The position numbers and the translations under genes are program-made. Shown here piece by piece: positions 10,727 through 19,076 of a stretch of DNA of 64,000 bases (the stretch's first letter is position 1; each line of letters starts with the position of its first letter). The notes under the pieces were generated by a model, which saw nothing but the letters and a program-made list of their open reading frames with translations, ran no database searches and was not told the origin of the DNA. The stretch comes from Candidatus Thiodiazotropha sp. (ex Monitilora ramsayi). GTDB lineage: Bacteria > Pseudomonadota > Gammaproteobacteria > Chromatiales > Chromatiaceae. Location of the stretch: NCBI GenBank assembly GCA_025655575.1, contig JAHXIP010000008.1, positions 62,001 through 126,000 of the forward strand. Reading direction: 5' to 3'.

Positions 10727-10754
10727 AGTGAAAAACTGTCAAACAGCTTTCAGA

Positions 10755-12851
10755 TCAGAAACGAAAGGTTGTATTGACATAGAGATAGCGGCCTGGCTCG
10801 TTGATCAGCATTACCTCACCCGTGGCGCCACTTGCGATCAGCGTCAGGTCATTATAGGTATTACTGGCGGCATAGGTCCGGTCGAAGACGTTATCGACCC
10901 CAGCAGTGATCTCGAATTGATCTGTCAGCTGATGCTGCACCTTCAGATTGACGACGGCATAGCTGTCGAGCGCTTGCTCGCCATTGTCGCCGTCGAAGTT
11001 ATCCCATTTATCGGCAGCCACCATCTCAATTCGGGCATTGCTCTTATGGGCATACTCATAGTTGAACGCCAGGTTCGCCTTGAGCGGTGGAATCTCTGCC
11101 AGATCCGTATCGGTCTGTCCGGATAATGGCTGATCCTTCTTGCCCCGTTGGTAGGCCACACCGAAATCAAGGTACATCTCATCGTTGATGAAATAGGATC
11201 CGCTCACATCCAGACCATAGATCGTCGCATCAACGTTTTCGAAGCGGTTGAGATTCATCATCGAACCAGGAACCGGTGTCGATCTGTAGTGGATGAAATC
11301 AGACAACCAACTGTGGAAGACCTTGGTTTTCAAGACCAGACTCTCGAAATTGTTCTCGATACCAAAATCGACCTCGTCATTTCGGGTCTGCTCCAGTGTC
11401 GGCGTACCAATCTGAGGACTCCTTCCAGTAGCTACTGGCACTGGCATTGGCGGTGTGTTAGGTGGAACAATCATCGCTCCACGGAAATAGAGTTCTCTGG
11501 CATCAGGCACCCGGTGTGCACGGCCAAAACCGCCAAACAACTTGGTAGCATCATTCAGCTGATAGGTACCGAAGAGATAGCCGCTGAATGCCGTGTAGTC
11601 GTTGTCGGGTTGATTCGCTGCATTACCGCCAGTCTCAATCGTCGTATCGTCATAGCGAGCACCTGCCTTGAGATTGAAGTCGGTGTAATCCTTATCCAAC
11701 ACCACGAAAATGGCCTTATTCTCAGTATCCACATCATCGATACTGTGGAAGCCATCAATCAATGCCTGGGTACCCGTACCCTTATAGTTACCATCCCAGT
11801 TTCTTACACTGAAATCGACACCGTAGGTCAGCTCTGCCGTCTCACTTAAATCAAAGCTGTTCTTGACCCTGAGACCCCGAACCTGAGTCTCAAGGTGGCT
11901 CACCTTTTCATTCACTGAATTCGGGCCGGACGCATTACGATAGAAGGTCGACATGGGGTGATCGACTTCTGAATTATAGAGTTGAATGTCCAGCTCTTTG
12001 GAGTAGTCACCCAGGTTCTTGATGGCATACTCAGCAGTAAAGATATCGGAATCATCATAGAGCGCATCCATGGGTGTCGATGGGTAGAGAATGTCATCAC
12101 TGCGATTCGCCGTATAACTCAATTTGAGTTCCTGGTTTTCTGTCACATCCACGTAGACCTTGCCCATGAAGGATTGCTTGTCATAGGCGTCGATCCCGAC
12201 AAATTCCGGTTTATAGCGATTCCCAGCAGGAGCACCAACGGCCGCCAGCTGCTCGGAGAAATCATTTCCATCACCATCTTCATACTGCTCACTGGTCTCC
12301 TTTGAAATACTGAACAGTGCACGCACCTTGTCACTGCCGCCACTCAATGTGGTCGAGGCCTTGCGGTATCCCCAGCTTCCCAGATTGACATTGACCTCTC
12401 CCTCAAACTCCTTCGAGGGTTTCTTCGTCGTAATTTTTACAGCACCGCTCAAGGTACCGAAGTTCTCCACATCGTAGGGCCCCTCGGTGATTTCAATACC
12501 CTCGATATTGTTAGTCAGCACATGAGAGGTGGGTGGATCCATGCGATTGGGACAAGCGCCGTAGATTTTCGCATTGTCGATGAGAATATTGATATTGTCT
12601 TTCTTCTGTCCACGCAGAATGATGTCATTGGCAATACCGCTACGGCGCACAATGGAGATGCTCGGCACGTTTTTCTGTAACGCCTCGGCAAGATCGGCAG
12701 ATTTTACCTGCTCACCACTCACATCACTCAGTGTTGTGCTCTCAACATTGATGGTGGGTAGCGCTGCCTCTTCGGCAGAGGCAGTAACAGGTAAAGAGAG
12801 TTGGCTGGCCAGGACTGCACTGATCGCCAGCGTCAGAGACGTTTTTTGCAT
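10755..12851 (-). CDS. TonB-dependent receptor, OprC/NosA-like copper type
   Basis: A 698-residue outer-membrane receptor. It has a signal peptide (ending near VTASAEE), a plug domain (about 30-145, with SIVRRSGIANDIILRG and a GPYDVENFGTLSGAV segment) and a 22-strand barrel ending in Phe (YLYVNTTFRF). Residues 98-108 read YGACPNRMDPP; C100 and M104 make a CxxxM pattern, and the following MDPPTSHV is the hallmark of TonB copper receptors (TIGR01778), where CxxxM binds copper in OprC. Copper uptake is therefore the best guess. An FNR-type box lies about 90 bp upstream, which would fit low-oxygen expression. Divergent to the DUF547 gene. Ligand is inferred. Confidence 0.85.
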   Translation of the reverse strand: MQKTSLTLAISAVLASQLSLPVTASAEEAALPTINVESTTLSDVSGEQVKSADLAEALQKNVPSISIVRRSGIANDIILRGQKKDNINILIDNAKIYGACPNRMDPPTSHVLTNNIEGIEITEGPYDVENFGTLSGAVKITTKKPSKEFEGEVNVNLGSWGYRKASTTLSGGSDKVRALFSISKETSEQYEDGDGNDFSEQLAAVGAPAGNRYKPEFVGIDAYDKQSFMGKVYVDVTENQELKLSYTANRSDDILYPSTPMDALYDDSDIFTAEYAIKNLGDYSKELDIQLYNSEVDHPMSTFYRNASGPNSVNEKVSHLETQVRGLRVKNSFDLSETAELTYGVDFSVRNWDGNYKGTGTQALIDGFHSIDDVDTENKAIFVVLDKDYTDFNLKAGARYDDTTIETGGNAANQPDNDYTAFSGYLFGTYQLNDATKLFGGFGRAHRVPDARELYFRGAMIVPPNTPPMPVPVATGRSPQIGTPTLEQTRNDEVDFGIENNFESLVLKTKVFHSWLSDFIHYRSTPVPGSMMNLNRFENVDATIYGLDVSGSYFINDEMYLDFGVAYQRGKKDQPLSGQTDTDLAEIPPLKANLAFNYEYAHKSNARIEMVAADKWDNFDGDNGEQALDSYAVVNLKVQHQLTDQFEITAGVDNVFDRTYAASNTYNDLTLIASGATGEVMLINEPGRYLYVNTTFRF

Positions 12852-12936
12852 TATTGATACCTCAAGGTTTAGATCCAGAAACCTATAGCAAGCATCGAAC
12901 CAAAAATTTATCTCTTTGTATTTATATGTATTTTTT

Positions 12937-12950
12937 TTGAACTACATCAA
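12937..12950 (-). promoter_or_regulatory. FNR/ANR/DNR-type box upstream of the OprC-like receptor
   Basis: On the minus strand TTGATGTAGTTCAA matches the FNR consensus TTGAT-N4-ATCAA at nine of ten positions. It is centred about 92 bases before the receptor ATG, followed by an A/T-rich stretch with weak -10 candidates. Spacing to a promoter could not be settled by eye. Confidence 0.5.
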
Positions 12951-12969
12951 AATTGAATTGGCCGTATAA

Positions 12970-13099
12970 GGCATATAACTCACTCGGATAAGTCATATGC
13001 CACACTTATCAGCAGCAGAGCCTTTCAGTATTTATATCTGGAAGGCGTCACAGTGCCGCTTTAGCGACAATATCTCCTTTCTACCGCTCATGGAGATAT
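12970..13099. other. Intergenic region with inverted repeats between the receptor and DUF547 genes
   Basis: The 330-bp gap 12852-13181 has no gene. Besides the FNR-type box it contains three inverted repeats: GGCATAT/ATATGCC (12970-12976, 12995-13001), GATAAGT/ACTTATC (12987-12993, 13004-13010) and ATATCTCC/GGAGATAT (13070-13077, 13092-13099). They could be operators or transcript hairpins for either divergent gene; none matches a regulator I can name. Confidence 0.4.
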
Positions 13100-13181
13100 C
13101 GTCTTATCAGTAGGTTTCTGCATCCAAAAGGCATTTATCCGAGTAGATATGAAAATGTCATAAAATGAGATAGAACCTGTC

Positions 13182-14006
13182 ATGTTGAAAAATATTCTCT
13201 TGCTACTTGTGATGATTTCGATGGTACCCGGCCTCAACGCAGCCCCCCGTGCAGAGGCCTGGTTACACTGGAACAAGAGCCAGCCCAACAAAACAGTTGA
13301 GATCAGCCACGCACCCTGGCAGGCATTTCTTGACCAGTATCTTGTGCTTTCCGAGGATGGTATCAATCGGCTGAACTATGCTGATGTTTCTCAAAATGAC
13401 AGACAATCACTCACGAGCTACCTGGACCAGCTCCAACAGCTGCCTGTTGACACCATGACCAGAAATCAGCAACTGGCATTCTGGATCAATCTCTACAACG
13501 CAGGCACGGTGAGTGTGATACTGGATCACTACCCCGTGAAGTCGATTCTTGATATTGATATCTCACCGGGCTTGTTCAGCAATGGGCCTTGGGGCAAGAA
13601 GCTCTTCTCCATCGATGGCCAGCGGCTTTCACTGGATGACATCGAGCACCGCATCTTACGCCCCCTCTGGCGTAATCCACTGATTCACTACGGACTCAAT
13701 TGCGCTTCCCTGGGATGTCCCAATCTGCAGACGGTTGTCTTTACTGCAGACAACGCCGACGGGCTGCTTGAACAGGCTGCAAAAGCATTTATCAATCACC
13801 GCCGAGGGGCTTCCGTAAGTGGAGACAGACTGGTGGTATCCAGTATCTATGATTGGTTCAAAGACGATTTCGGCAAAGATGATGCGGCGGTGATCCAGCA
13901 TCTGAGGCAATATGCCAATGACTCACTACACAAGCAGTTGATGAATATCACAAAGATAGATGATGACGCATACGACTGGTCTTTGAATCAAGCTCCCAAC
14001 CGCTGA
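13182..14006 (+). CDS. Secreted DUF547 protein
   Basis: A 274-residue protein with a signal peptide (MLKNILLLLVMISMVPGLNA) and one DUF547 domain. Typical features are NQQLAFWINLYNAGTV near residue 90, the conserved IEHRILRP, and IHYGLNCASLGCPNL with a Cys pair. The family is widespread in bacteria and plants with no settled activity; the His/Asn/Cys cluster resembles a papain-like or metal site, but this is speculation. It is divergent from the OprC-like receptor and shares its control region, so a role in the same envelope metal process is possible. Confidence 0.85.
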   Translation: MLKNILLLLVMISMVPGLNAAPRAEAWLHWNKSQPNKTVEISHAPWQAFLDQYLVLSEDGINRLNYADVSQNDRQSLTSYLDQLQQLPVDTMTRNQQLAFWINLYNAGTVSVILDHYPVKSILDIDISPGLFSNGPWGKKLFSIDGQRLSLDDIEHRILRPLWRNPLIHYGLNCASLGCPNLQTVVFTADNADGLLEQAAKAFINHRRGASVSGDRLVVSSIYDWFKDDFGKDDAAVIQHLRQYANDSLHKQLMNITKIDDDAYDWSLNQAPNR

Positions 14007-14131
14007 CAGACGCAAGTCAAGATTGGGGCAATGCTGGCAAAAGCTTCTGCAGATGCCATACTTTGCGTCATGGCTATCTATCACGACTTTAAAACTCCAT
14101 GGCCGAATAATAACAAACCACAGGAGTTCCC

Positions 14132-14449
14132 TTGGGACGTCTCGCCATCATAGTACTGGCACTCTGCTGGCACCTGCCGGCAGAGGCCTTCTTCTGTATT
14201 AACTTCGGTTCCCAAGGTTCAGCAAACAAGCGTTTCGACGCCCGACGCTGGATGGCTTTTCAAGCTCCACCACCTATCGCCTACCCGGCCCCATTGCCCA
14301 GCACACGATCAGAATATGAGACGCGACTACCGTCGATAAAACCTGAAAAGCGACAACCCGAAATCATCCAGGGCTATCGGTTTCGTCCTCTCGAGAGAAC
14401 AGAGAACCACGCTCCACCCTTAGTCATACAGATGGACCGACGTCGCTGA
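14132..14449 (+). CDS. Small secreted proline-rich protein, unknown function
   Basis: A 105-residue product with a signal peptide (MGRLAIIVLALCWHLPAEAF) followed by a short, Pro/Arg-rich, probably disordered mature chain (APPPIAYPAPLPS; RLPSIKPEKR). One Cys remains after processing. The start is TTG at 14132 with AGGAG six bases upstream, which supports a real gene. I recognise no family. It lies 125 bp after DUF547 on the same strand and converges with the methionine-rich gene. Confidence 0.6.
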   Translation: MGRLAIIVLALCWHLPAEAFFCINFGSQGSANKRFDARRWMAFQAPPPIAYPAPLPSTRSEYETRLPSIKPEKRQPEIIQGYRFRPLERTENHAPPLVIQMDRRR

Positions 14450-14472
14450 CCCGCCAGCACTGCGACCACCGT

Positions 14473-14913
14473 TTACTTCTTTGGCATGCTCGCTTGTGAA
14501 CACTTTTGCATCTGCTCCATGGATGAACTCTGTTTGAAACAGTCACTCATGGCCGTTCCGATTAGGATTGACCGATCAAGGAAATGCAGCATGTCTTTCT
14601 TTGTCTCTGCATTCCACTCGATATCTTTGGGATCCTTCATTGGCTGATCCTGATTACCTGGTATGGGTCCCATTCTCGCCCGCATCTTTTTATCCAAATC
14701 TGCCATGATCTCGGCACAGCTCTCAAACGATGACTGATCATCAGCTTTCTGCAGACAGGCCTTTGCCTCTTTCATGGCGGGCAGGCTCTCTTCCATCATC
14801 GGCAGCATCATCTGTTTCGACTGCTCGAAGATTTGCTGTGGATCCATCTGGCCTGCAGGCGGTTGCGCAACAGCCAGCGAGGGAATTAAAAGCAATAGTG
14901 ACAAAATTCTCAT
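14473..14913 (-). CDS. Secreted methionine-rich protein with two C-X12-C motifs, unknown family
   Basis: A 146-residue protein with a clear signal peptide (MRILSLLLLIPSLAVAQ). The mature chain is mostly predicted helix, contains about 15 Met (including MMLPMM) and exactly four Cys: C53/C66 and C125/C138. Each pair is spaced by 12 residues, a spacing that would let two helices be tied by disulfides. I do not recognise the family. Met-rich periplasmic proteins often bind Cu(I), and an OprC-like receptor lies nearby, so a copper role is a guess. It faces the upstream small gene convergently and diverges from the flavoprotein gene. Confidence 0.65.
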   Translation of the reverse strand: MRILSLLLLIPSLAVAQPPAGQMDPQQIFEQSKQMMLPMMEESLPAMKEAKACLQKADDQSSFESCAEIMADLDKKMRARMGPIPGNQDQPMKDPKDIEWNAETKKDMLHFLDRSILIGTAMSDCFKQSSSMEQMQKCSQASMPKK

Positions 14914-15086
14914 GGTTATTAGCCTCCTTATCGTAATCCGCTACGACAATACCCCAATCCAACGGTATTTTACCAATTGAGACCCCCTAACATTTCAACC
15001 CGTCACGCTACAGGCTGAAATCCAGGGCGCATCCCGTTAGAATCCCCTCTTCGAATCAGACACTCATCCCACTCTTGGAGAGAACC

Positions 15087-16493
15087 GTGGCAGAAAAGAA
15101 AGTTGATGTAGCCATTCTCGGTTCCGGCACTGCCGGACTCAACGCAACTGGTCAGGTCGGCCCCGCCGGCAAGCGCTTCCTCCTGATCAACGGCGGTGAG
15201 CCAGGTACGACCTGCGCCAGAGTGGGATGCATGCCGTCCAAGGCGCTGATTCAGGTTGCCGAGGACTACCATCGTCGCACACATCTGGGCCGCTATGGTG
15301 TGGATGGTCATGAGGCGTTGAGCATCGACATCCCTGAGGCAATGGAACACGTGCAGGACCTGCGAGACAACTTCGTTGACAGAGTACTGACCAATAGCAC
15401 CGACAATATGGGTGAAAAATTTGTCGAGGCTTATGCCCAATTCGTCGACCCACACACCCTGGCACTCGACAATGGAGATAGGATTGTCGCCGAGCGTATC
15501 GTCATTGCCACCGGGTCCAGGCCCTTGGTACCGGAAGCCTGGACAGCTTTTGGCGACAAAGTCCTGACAACGGATACCTTTTTCGAACAGGAAGATCTCC
15601 CTCAGTCCGTGGCCGTTGTCGGTTTAGGTGTCATCGGACTCGAACTGGGTCAATCCCTCAGCAGGCTCGGTGTTCACGTAACCGGTTTTGACATGGCCGA
15701 ATACATCGGTGGGGCTAGCGATCCGGAAGTCTCAAAAATGGCCCTGGAGATCATGCAGAGAGGCTTTCCTATCCATCTGGGACAGCCCGTGGAGATCACC
15801 GAGGCCGGCGATCAGTTGAAAGTCACCGCCGGTGACCAGTCGGTGGTAGTCGATAAGGTGCTCGCCAGTCTGGGCCGAACACCCAATGTAGAAGGTCTGG
15901 CATTGGAGAATGCCGGCATAGCACTGGATCAGCGTGGCATTCCGCTCTACGACCCCAACACTATGCAGTGCGGCGATTCCCACATCTTTATTGCCGGCGA
16001 TGTCAACGGTGAACGGCCGATTCTGCATGAGGCGGGAGATGAGGGGAAGATTGCCGGTTACAATGCTGCCAGCGGTCAAGTCACCGCTTTCAAGCGCAAA
16101 GTCCCGCTGGCGATCAACTTCTGTGATCCCAATATCTGCCTGGTGGGCGCCAGCTACGATTCACTCAACCTTGAGAATACCGCCATCGGCGAGGTCAAAC
16201 TGGCACCGGTGGGTCGCGCCATGATCATGGGCCAGAACCGGGGCATTATCCGGGTCTATGCAGACAAACGCAGTGGGGTAATGTTGGGTGCTGAGATGAT
16301 CACCACACGGGGTGAAAACCTGGCACACCTGCTCAACTGGGCTGTCACACAACAACTGACGGTGGGAGACCTGCTTCAGATGCCCTTCTACCATCCGGTC
16401 ATCGAAGAGGCCCTGCAGGCAGCGCTCAACAATCTCTATGCCCAGGTAGAAAAGAAAAACGAGAGCCCGATCAAGGAACTCCAGCAGCTTTAG
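15087..16493 (+). CDS. Dihydrolipoyl dehydrogenase-like flavoprotein (Lpd3 type)
   Basis: A 468-residue FAD- and NAD-linked disulfide reductase. GSGTAGLNA binds FAD, the redox pair C43/C48 lies in GTTCARVGCMPSK, GLGVIGLELG binds NAD, and FIAGDVNG closes the FAD site. HPVIEE near the end supplies the catalytic His-Glu. The CARVGCMPSK wording and the YHPVIEE ending are those of the stand-alone Lpd3 class rather than the pyruvate-dehydrogenase E3 (CLNVGCIPSK, AHPTLSE). No lipoyl enzyme is nearby, so its partner is unknown. GTG at 15087 is preferred because GGAGAG precedes it; the TTG at 15075 overlaps that site. OsmC follows 56 bp later, suggesting a thiol-redox pair. Confidence 0.85.
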   Translation: MAEKKVDVAILGSGTAGLNATGQVGPAGKRFLLINGGEPGTTCARVGCMPSKALIQVAEDYHRRTHLGRYGVDGHEALSIDIPEAMEHVQDLRDNFVDRVLTNSTDNMGEKFVEAYAQFVDPHTLALDNGDRIVAERIVIATGSRPLVPEAWTAFGDKVLTTDTFFEQEDLPQSVAVVGLGVIGLELGQSLSRLGVHVTGFDMAEYIGGASDPEVSKMALEIMQRGFPIHLGQPVEITEAGDQLKVTAGDQSVVVDKVLASLGRTPNVEGLALENAGIALDQRGIPLYDPNTMQCGDSHIFIAGDVNGERPILHEAGDEGKIAGYNAASGQVTAFKRKVPLAINFCDPNICLVGASYDSLNLENTAIGEVKLAPVGRAMIMGQNRGIIRVYADKRSGVMLGAEMITTRGENLAHLLNWAVTQQLTVGDLLQMPFYHPVIEEALQAALNNLYAQVEKKNESPIKELQQL

Positions 16494-16549
16494 AAAATAG
16501 CTCAGCGGTGGGCTATAGCGCTCAAGACAGGCAGAATACGGAGCAGTAG

Positions 16550-16945
16550 ATGGAAAACATTAAGGTTACATTTCCCGGTGGTAAACGCATCGATGCCCAG
16601 GTAGGTGATTTCACGATTCAGACAGATCAATCCATCAAGTACGGTGGAGAGGCTTCAGCTCCCGCCCCCTTCGATCTGTTTTTGGGTTCCATTGCCACCT
16701 GTGCCGGTATTTTCGCCTGGAATTTCTGTGAAATGCGCCACCTCTCCACCGAGGGTCTGGTGCTCAACATGGAGTGTGTCGATGATCCTCAGAAAAAAAT
16801 GATCGGTGAGATCAGATTTAATCTGACCCTGCCTGAAGGGTTTCCGGAGAAATACCATCAGGGGATCATCCGGGCCATGGAGCAGTGTGCAGTCAAACGG
16901 CACATGCAACAGTCACCCGAGTTCACGGTGAAAATTAACAGCTAA
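16550..16945 (+). CDS. OsmC-family protein
   Basis: A 131-residue cytosolic protein of the OsmC/Ohr fold. The two family cysteines are at residue 51 (IATCAGIFAW) and residue 113 (EQCAVKRHM). In Ohr/OsmC these reduce organic hydroperoxides, with lipoylated partners and Lpd as the reductant in known cases. Having an Lpd-like gene directly upstream (56 bp) fits that chemistry. An extra Cys at 60 is also present. Peroxidase activity itself is inferred, since some OsmC-like proteins have other roles. Confidence 0.85.
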   Translation: MENIKVTFPGGKRIDAQVGDFTIQTDQSIKYGGEASAPAPFDLFLGSIATCAGIFAWNFCEMRHLSTEGLVLNMECVDDPQKKMIGEIRFNLTLPEGFPEKYHQGIIRAMEQCAVKRHMQQSPEFTVKINS

Positions 16946-16957
16946 AAAACCTTTTTG

Positions 16958-17965
16958 TCAGGCTGGTCGCTGACTTTTGAAATCCTGCAGAGTTACTGAT
17001 TCCAGCTCCGGATGCCTTTGCAGAAAACGATCCAGCCGCTGAAGTGAGTCGGGCGTCAGCGCCTTCGGGTGGCCCATGACGTTAAAAATAGGATTCTCAA
17101 CTTCTCTATTTAATTGCCGGTAAGACTGCTCCAAAAGACCCGCTTTAGCACCATCTATAGAGGTTACCGAGTAGCTGGGCCTGGTCAATAAGGCACGATA
17201 ATAGGCACTGTTGGCGACCATGGCCTGACCATCACCGAAGGCCTTATAAGCACCACGAGCCAATTTCTTCTGCAATGCCAATTTCCAATAAAATAGAGGA
17301 CTGACTTTGCAGCCGGTGATAGCCACCTCGTAAAAGCGCCCTTCGGTCTGATTCTGCAGAGGATCATCGGAAAACCACCAGGTTGCTTGCTCCGGTGCGC
17401 CACGAAAGTCGAAACCACGAATATCGTCAGGCGAATAACCCCTGCTATACACCGTGCTATCGAGCCAAATGCCATGTCGATGCAAGGCATCTCCAATCTT
17501 ATCGAAGGGCTGCATACACCAACCACCTGCCCGATATGCGAAGACCCGGTCCCCGACGATGTCGGTCAGTGCCTGTTTATACTCACCGACAATTCGCTCC
17601 ATCTCATCCGGTGAAAAATCGTGCAGTCTGTAGCGGCGGGTATCGATCTGCCAGCCATCACTTTCATAGACCGTATCCTCCCAATGAGGATGGATGTGGA
17701 GTTGTACATCGTGTCCCGCCTCAACCAGGCTTTGTAGCTGATTTTTGATTTGCCGATAGTCATCTTCTAAAGCGGATACCCCATTCACCTGCTTCTTCAA
17801 CTGATAGAGATAACCCGCGTCAACAAATAGCGTCAGCTTGGCATTATGGCGATCCACAACCTGTTTGAGCTCGGAAATGGGACGAATCATGCAATGTTCA
17901 ACCGTACCTGTTTGACGGCCGAAAAAGAGTTCGTAATCGAGGGTAATCAATAATCGCGTAGACAT
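16958..17965 (-). CDS. Polysaccharide deacetylase-fold protein
   Basis: About 335 residues with the carbohydrate-esterase-4-like barrel. LLITLDYELFFG has the first metal/catalytic acid, LTLFVDAGYL follows, and VQLHIHPHW supplies the two histidines of the metal site. YRAGGWC and WLDSTVY are later loop motifs. There is no signal peptide, so it acts in the cytosol or on an unusual substrate. The frame begins at a TTG at 17989; the ATG at 17965 is preferred because the conserved fold starts right after it. Substrate unknown. It converges with osmC, 12 bp apart. Confidence 0.78.
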   Translation of the reverse strand: MSTRLLITLDYELFFGRQTGTVEHCMIRPISELKQVVDRHNAKLTLFVDAGYLYQLKKQVNGVSALEDDYRQIKNQLQSLVEAGHDVQLHIHPHWEDTVYESDGWQIDTRRYRLHDFSPDEMERIVGEYKQALTDIVGDRVFAYRAGGWCMQPFDKIGDALHRHGIWLDSTVYSRGYSPDDIRGFDFRGAPEQATWWFSDDPLQNQTEGRFYEVAITGCKVSPLFYWKLALQKKLARGAYKAFGDGQAMVANSAYYRALLTRPSYSVTSIDGAKAGLLEQSYRQLNREVENPIFNVMGHPKALTPDSLQRLDRFLQRHPELESVTLQDFKSQRPA

Positions 17966-18101
17966 GGGCAGGCTTTGTGAGAGTAACAATCAGGTAATCA
18001 TAACCCGGATGGAAATAGTTTAGACCTTTGGCTTTGTAAATATTTAGGGATGGTTAGTTTATTCCGACATTCGCCGATTTGGCTTATTAATCGGATGTTC
18101 C

Positions 18102-19076
18102 TTAGCTACGAGCCACAATGATGGCACGCCTTGGGGCCGGGTGACCCTCAACAGTTTGTACCGGTTGCATGGGATCAAGATAGTCTGCCAGCGATTCGAA
18201 TCTCATCCACGCTGTCGCTCGCTGTTCTTCGACAGAGGTCGTTGTGACATCGATCAGTCTCACATCCTCAAAGCCGGTGCGGGAAAGCCAGGAGATAAGG
18301 GTGGCGGGGGAAGGAATAAACCAGACATTACGCATTTTGGCATAGCGACCTTCAGGTACCAATACCTCGCCGGGGCCGCCCTCGATAACCAGGGTTTCCA
18401 GCACCAGTTCCCCACCTTTTCGCAAACAGCCCTTGAGTTCCGACAAGTGGGCAAACGGAGAGCGCCGATGGTAGAAAACACCCATGGAAAAGACCGTATC
18501 GAAGACCTGTAGATTTGGGGGTATGTCCTCGATACCCAACGGTAGCAAATGTACCGGATATTGCTGTCCCAGAAAGTGACGAAGGGCTTCAAACTGGTGA
18601 AGAAAGAGTTGGGTGGGATCGATACCGATGACCAGCCTGGCTCCCTCTCCTGCCATACGCAAAGCGTAGTAACCGTTGCCACACCCCACATCGAGTACCA
18701 GACGATTATGCAGCGGCTGAATATGCGGTTGCAGCCGCTTCCATTTCAGATCGGAGCGCCATTCGGTATCGATGTGTAGACCACAGATCTCAAATGGTCC
18801 TTTACGCCAGGGATGTAGACACATCAGCTGCTGTCGAATGTGTTCTCTGGCCTGGTCGTCACAATCTGCCGCCTCACCGACACGTATGCAGGGCGTGCTC
18901 AGTGAGATTGTCGAAATCTCCAACTCCGGTAGTTGTGAGATGGATTCCTGCCAGGCTGACATATCCCCATGAGGTTTCTCTCGCCATACTCTTTCGACCT
19001 GTTGGGGTAAAACCTCCAGCCAGCGGGCCAGTGGTGTCTCCATCAACGCTTCGGTCCAGGACCAGTCGCTATTCAC
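18102..19076 (-). CDS. cmoB: tRNA U34 carboxymethyltransferase CmoB
   Basis: Uses carboxy-S-adenosylmethionine, made by CmoA, to turn 5-hydroxyuridine at tRNA position 34 into 5-carboxymethoxyuridine, which widens codon reading. Its 324 residues equal E. coli CmoB. The substrate-recognition N-terminus has REKPHGDMSAW; the Rossmann core has LVLDVGCGNGYYALRM and later DTVFSMGVFYHRRSP. The start codon overlaps the cmoA stop by four bases (ATGA), so the two are translationally coupled, as in many gammaproteobacteria. Confidence 0.97.
   Translation of the reverse strand: MNSDWSWTEALMETPLARWLEVLPQQVERVWREKPHGDMSAWQESISQLPELEISTISLSTPCIRVGEAADCDDQAREHIRQQLMCLHPWRKGPFEICGLHIDTEWRSDLKWKRLQPHIQPLHNRLVLDVGCGNGYYALRMAGEGARLVIGIDPTQLFLHQFEALRHFLGQQYPVHLLPLGIEDIPPNLQVFDTVFSMGVFYHRRSPFAHLSELKGCLRKGGELVLETLVIEGGPGEVLVPEGRYAKMRNVWFIPSPATLISWLSRTGFEDVRLIDVTTTSVEEQRATAWMRFESLADYLDPMQPVQTVEGHPAPRRAIIVARS

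Noticed and set aside
11148..11849. 233-codon frame antisense to the TonB receptor
   Set aside because: No recognisable domain and fully inside a convincing gene on the other strand.
10755..12851. Siderophore or cobalamin receptor for the TonB protein
   Set aside because: The CxxxM-DPP loop favours the copper-receptor class, and no cobalamin riboswitch or Fur-type box was seen upstream.
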